The notes beneath the pieces are model-generated. The model ran no database searches. It was not told where the DNA came from and saw only the letters and a list, made by a program, of their open reading frames with translations. Shown one piece after another: positions 60,793 to 64,000 of a DNA stretch of 64,000 nucleotides; position 1 is the first letter of the stretch, and each line of letters opens with the position of its first letter. Both the position numbers and the translations under genes were made by a program. Source of the DNA: Bradyrhizobium manausense (GTDB lineage Bacteria > Pseudomonadota > Alphaproteobacteria > Rhizobiales > Xanthobacteraceae); the NCBI RefSeq assembly GCF_018130615.1, contig NZ_JAFCKB010000001.1:372001-436000 (forward strand). Reading direction: 5' to 3'.

Positions 60793-61478
60793 GAGCTTGC
60801 GGCTTGTGCGAGCGGCGGCGCCGCCGGCTTTGCATCGGGCGCTTTCAGATAGAACGGCCGCGCCGGATTGGCGTCGGGATTGGCCGCGGCGCCGAGCCAT
60901 GCGACCCAGCTGATGTCGGGCGCAGGCTGCGCGTCGACCGCAACAGGTTGCGGCCCATCCTTCGGCCAGCGATCGGCGAGAATCCTTGCGGCATTGCCGA
61001 CCAGATGCGGCGCGCCGAATTGCGAGGCCGCGATCACCTCGTCGATCGGGGCGATGCCCGGTTGCACCAGCTGGCTGCCGTCGCCGGCGACAATCTGGAA
61101 ATAGGCGTGATCGTGCCGTGCATCGATCGCCGAGATCACCGGCGCTGTTCCGCTCCGGCCGACGATGGCGGCTGCGTAGGCCGACAAGGTGGTGAGGCCG
61201 ACGGCCGGTCGTTTTGCCGCAAGCGCAAGACCGCGCGCCGCCGAAATGCCGACGCGCAGGCCGGTGAAACTGCCGGGGCCGACGGTTACCGCGATCCGGT
61301 CGAGTGCCGTGAATGCGACATTGGCCGACTGCATGACGCGCGCGATCATCGGCATCAGCGTCTCGGCGTGGCCGCGTTTCATGAGAAGCTGCTCCTGCGC
61401 AAGGAGCTCGCCGGCGTCGGTGTCGAGAACGGCGGCCGCGCACGCCTCGAGCGCGGTATCGATGGCAAGGATCATCAT
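60789..61478 (-). CDS. tsaB: tRNA t6A biosynthesis protein TsaB
   Basis: 229 residues. The N terminus ILAIDTALEACAAAVLD and the segment VTVGPGSFTGLRVGISAARGLA are TsaB/YeaZ hallmarks. TsaB pairs with TsaD and TsaE to make t6A37; the TsaE domain is encoded at 13.1-14.7 kb. It is coupled to rimI. Confidence 0.96.
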   Translation of the reverse strand: MMILAIDTALEACAAAVLDTDAGELLAQEQLLMKRGHAETLMPMIARVMQSANVAFTALDRIAVTVGPGSFTGLRVGISAARGLALAAKRPAVGLTTLSAYAAAIVGRSGTAPVISAIDARHDHAYFQIVAGDGSQLVQPGIAPIDEVIAASQFGAPHLVGNAARILADRWPKDGPQPVAVDAQPAPDISWVAWLGAAANPDANPARPFYLKAPDAKPAAPPLAQAASS

Positions 61479-61484
61479 GAAAAA

Positions 61485-61559
61485 GCGAATGGCGAGTGGC
61501 GAATAGCGAACAGTCTAGCCGATCGGAACTCTATTCGCCATTCGCTACTCGCCATTCGC
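61485..61559. repeat. GCGAATGGCGA tandem and inverted repeat
   Basis: GCGAATGGCGAGT then GGCGAATAG (61485-61506) is mirrored by CTATTCGCC, a 7-nt insert ATTCGCT, and ACTCGCCATTCGC (61531-61559). The 22-bp stem sits between tsaB and nfuA. The GCGAATGGCGA units also repeat within each arm. Confidence 0.7.
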
Positions 61560-61567
61560 ACACCGAT

Positions 61568-62137
61568 TCACATCGGCCGGACTTCGACCACGTCGGGCAC
61601 GAAATGCTTGAGCAGGTTCTGGATACCGTGCTGGAGCGTCGCGGTCGAGGACGGGCAGCCCGAGCAGGCACCCTTCATGTTGAGGTAGACGATACCGTCC
61701 TTGAAGCCGCGGAAGGTGATGTCGCCGCCGTCATTGGCGACCGCCGGCCGCACGCGCGTCTCGATCAGATCCTTGATCATGTCGACCGTCTCGGCATCGG
61801 CTTCGTCGAAGAATTCGTCCTCATCGTCGATCTCGACATCGCTGGCGGTCGTACCGTCGGCGAGCAGCGGCGCGCCGGACATGTAGTGCTCCATGATGGC
61901 ACCGAGGATTGCAGGCTTGAGCTGCTGCCACTCACCGTTCGCCTTGGTCACGGTGATGAAGTCGGATCCGTAGAACACGCCGGTGACGCCGGGCACCTCG
62001 AACAGCTTTTCGGCGAGCGGCGAGCGCGTTGCGGCTTCGCGGCTCGAAAATTCCATCGGGCTGCCGTCGACCACGATGCGGCCGGGAATGAATTTCAGCG
62101 TGGCGGGATTGGGGGTGGCTTCGGTTTGAATGAACAT
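61568..62137 (-). CDS. nfuA: NfuA-type iron-sulfur scaffold
   Basis: 189 residues from ATG 62137 (MFIQTEATPNPATLKFIPG). An N-terminal Nfu_N domain is followed by an acidic linker (EIDDEDEFFDEADAE) and a NifU C-terminal domain with CSGCPSS, the cluster-binding CxxC. It delivers iron-sulfur clusters. Proximity to fur is suggestive only. Confidence 0.94.
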   Translation of the reverse strand: MFIQTEATPNPATLKFIPGRIVVDGSPMEFSSREAATRSPLAEKLFEVPGVTGVFYGSDFITVTKANGEWQQLKPAILGAIMEHYMSGAPLLADGTTASDVEIDDEDEFFDEADAETVDMIKDLIETRVRPAVANDGGDITFRGFKDGIVYLNMKGACSGCPSSTATLQHGIQNLLKHFVPDVVEVRPM

Positions 62138-62283
62138 GGTTTTCTCCAGACGTCGCCGGTTCAAGGCCGGCGCGTGCTCTCTTCCCTAGCAGATGGCGAC
62201 GGGGAACGCACGATCAAGGGGGGTGGCGGTCGTTTCGCTGTTATTTCAGTGGGTTAGGGTGCCGCCTGAACGTCTTCAGGGGG

Positions 62284-62778
62284 CTACGACAGCGAATCCA
62301 CGCTTTGGTCGCTGAGCGCCCCCGAAATGACGGTCACGGGCACCGGGAACGTGCCGAGCACGTGCGAAAGCAGCGCCACCCAGGGCCCTGGCCCTTCCGC
62401 GCCGGGGCTGGCGGCGAGCACGAGCATGGCGATGTCTGGGTCCTCGTCGATGACCGCGAGCAGCTGTTCCATCGCGGCCCCTTCGCGGATCAGCCGCTCC
62501 GGTGTGATCGCGGCGATGCCGTTGGCGCGGCCGGCGGCGCGGTCGAGCGCGGCTTCCGCCGCTTCATGCGCTTCGGCGCGCATGATGTCGGCGACTCCAA
62601 GCCATTGCTGGTTCTGGTCCTCGATCTCGATGATGCGCAGCATCACCACGCCGCCGCCGGCGCGGATCGCCCAGCGGCTGGCGTAATAGACCGCGCGATC
62701 CCATTCGGCGGTGTCGTCGACAATGACGAGGCATTTGGGCTTGTGACCCGGCTCGAAGCAAAGTCGCTTGCTGGTCAT
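62284..62778 (-). CDS. universal stress protein-like
   Basis: 164 residues from ATG 62778. A UspA-like fold: KCLVIVDDTAEWDRAVYYASRW (first strand and helix), GGGVVMLRIIE, and PVPVTVISGAL at the end. The ATP loop G-x2-G-x9-G(S/T) is not clear, so ATP binding is uncertain. It lies 94 bp after trpS. Confidence 0.82.
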   Translation of the reverse strand: MTSKRLCFEPGHKPKCLVIVDDTAEWDRAVYYASRWAIRAGGGVVMLRIIEIEDQNQQWLGVADIMRAEAHEAAEAALDRAAGRANGIAAITPERLIREGAAMEQLLAVIDEDPDIAMLVLAASPGAEGPGPWVALLSHVLGTFPVPVTVISGALSDQSVDSLS

Positions 62779-62872
62779 GCCTATCCCGGAATCTGCACCG
62801 GGAGCATGCTGCCACACTCGCTCGCGCTTGGGGAGAGGCGAAGCGGCCCGCGCCGTGGCGCAGGCCAAGGGT

Positions 62873-63925
62873 CTAGCGCCGGCGAATGAAGCCGACGATG
62901 TCCTTGGAGAGGTTCATGGTCTCCTCGGCGATGACGCGAGCCCGGTCGGAACCATTGTTGAGGATGGTGTCGATGTGGCCGGGGTCCGCAACCAGGCGCT
63001 TCATCTCGCCGGCGATCGGCGCGAGCTTGGTGACGCACAGCTCTGCCAGCGCGTTCTTGAAGCTGGAGAACTGGCCGCCGCCGAATTCGCGGAGCACGTC
63101 GGCCTTGGAGCGGTCGGAGAGGGCTGCGAAGATGCCGACGAGATTGTCGGCCTCGGGCCGCGCTTCCAGGCCCTTCTCTTCGGACGGCAGCGGCTCCGGA
63201 TCGGTCTTCGCCTTGCGGATCTTCTGCGCGATGGTGTCGGCGTCGTCGGTGAGATTGATGCGCGAATTGTCCGACGCATCCGACTTCGACATCTTCTTGG
63301 TGCCGTCGCGCAAGCTCATCACGCGCGTCGCCGGGCCCGTAATGAACGGTTCCGGCAGCGGGAAGAACAGGCCGTCATTGCCGCCGTGGCTGCGAATGGA
63401 ATCGCCGAAATCATTGTTGAACTTCTGCGCGATGTCGCGCGAGAGCTCGAGATGCTGCTTCTGGTCCTCGCCGACCGGAACGTGGGTGGCGCGGTAGAGC
63501 AGGATGTCGGCGGCCATCAGCACGGGATAGTCGTACAGCCCGACCGAGGCGTTCTCGCGATTCTTGCCGGCCTTCTCCTTGAACTGGGTCATGCGGTCGA
63601 GCCAGCCCGTGCGCGCGACGCAGTTGAAGATCCATGCGAGCTCGGCGTGGCCCGAGACCTGGCTCTGGTTGAACACGATGTGCTTCTTCGGATCGATGCC
63701 GGCAGCGATGAACGCCGCGGTCACCTCGCGGGTGTTGCGCGCGAGCTCGACCGGCCCGCCCCAGACGTCCAAGCCCTGCGTGATCGCGTGCATGTCGACG
63801 ACGCAATAGATGCAGTTGTGGGTTTCCTGCATCTTCACGAAGTTGACGATCGCGCCGAGGTAGTTGCCGAGGTGCAGATTGCCCGTCGGCTGGACGCCCG
63901 AAAAAACCCGTTCAACGAATGGCAT
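62873..63925 (-). CDS. trpS: tryptophanyl-tRNA synthetase
   Basis: 350 residues from ATG 63925 ([20 protein letters not shown]). The HIGH-equivalent [10 protein letters not shown] is at residues 13-22 and KMSKS in [31 protein letters not shown] is also characteristic. It charges tRNA-Trp. The remaining 75 bp of the window after its start show nothing further. Confidence 0.98.
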   Translation of the reverse strand: MPFVERVFSGVQPTGNLHLGNYLGAIVNFVKMQETHNCIYCVVDMHAITQGLDVWGGPVELARNTREVTAAFIAAGIDPKKHIVFNQSQVSGHAELAWIFNCVARTGWLDRMTQFKEKAGKNRENASVGLYDYPVLMAADILLYRATHVPVGEDQKQHLELSRDIAQKFNNDFGDSIRSHGGNDGLFFPLPEPFITGPATRVMSLRDGTKKMSKSDASDNSRINLTDDADTIAQKIRKAKTDPEPLPSEEKGLEARPEADNLVGIFAALSDRSKADVLREFGGGQFSSFKNALAELCVTKLAPIAGEMKRLVADPGHIDTILNNGSDRARVIAEETMNLSKDIVGFIRRR

Positions 63926-64000
63926 GGTCAGTTTTCCTGAGAGGTCGCCGGCCGTCGTTTCCAACAGCAGCGCTGCCCCGTCAAGGGCAATTCGTCAGGC

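Noticed and set aside
60793-61443. N-terminal extension of the rimI frame
   Set aside because: It only runs antiparallel in frame through tsaB; the ATGA overlap at 60792 gives the natural start.

Overview
This window is a stretch of core chromosome from a slow-growing rhizobium, almost certainly Bradyrhizobium. It has high GC and tightly packed operons with many ATGA overlaps. An Irr regulator carries the heme regulatory motif GCPWHDV and lies next to fabA-fabB-fabI. A Bradyrhizobium-type Fur and the alphaproteobacterial cell-cycle pseudokinase DivL are also present. I see no rRNA, tRNA, CRISPR array, prophage, insertion sequence or plasmid-type genes. About 51 protein genes are supported, and nearly all are housekeeping.

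Layout. 1-2.7 kb: end of trpA, accD and folC (+). 2.9-4.6 kb: a phosphoesterase, then an SRPBCC/MarR pair behind a palindromic operator (+). 4.6-17.2 kb (-): divL, a tsaE-amgK fusion, a PilZ protein, murU, addB, addA and trxA, covering cell-cycle control, tRNA modification, peptidoglycan recycling, recombination and redox. 17.5-21.8 kb (-): ubiE, ubiB, a CoaBC with an N-terminal ribbon-helix-helix domain, and dut. 21.9-30.5 kb: mutM, a GNAT, an orphan ParA, a gamma-glutamyltransferase, a degenerate secreted protease, a MoeB/ThiF-like protein, a hydroxyacid dehydrogenase and an SH3 protein. 30.7-34.2 kb: irr divergent from fabA-fabB-fabI. 34.2-38.5 kb: GST, GNAT, and oxyR divergent from katG. 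38.6-49.0 kb (-): rimP-nusA-ylxR/L7Ae-infB-rbfA-truB-rpsO-pnp, preceded by a short promoter-terminator leader. 49.4-64 kb: a DUF2336 gene (+), then a long minus-strand series: trpS, usp, nfuA, tsaB, rimI, fur, a HAD hydrolase, miaB, phoH, ybeY, corC, lnt, an XRE regulator, an M20 peptidase and trmB.

Most interesting points. (1) CoaBC is fused to a FitA/VapB-like DNA-binding domain. Just upstream of its start lie two near-identical 17-bp palindromes (TGATWGCRATGCWATCA), which suggests an autoregulated coenzyme A biosynthetic enzyme. (2) divL has the diagnostic His-to-Tyr change at residue 612, and its upstream region holds five GANTC (CcrM) sites within 165 bp. (3) The pnp leader contains a long imperfect stem like the RNase III target of enteric pnp. 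(4) rimP is preceded by a compact promoter plus intrinsic terminator that looks like an attenuator or small RNA. (5) The irr promoter has candidate Fur hexamers and an ICE-like motif that recurs between oxyR and katG, while fur itself lies 29 kb away. Intergenic gaps hold several palindromic repeats of the kind scattered through Bradyrhizobium genomes.
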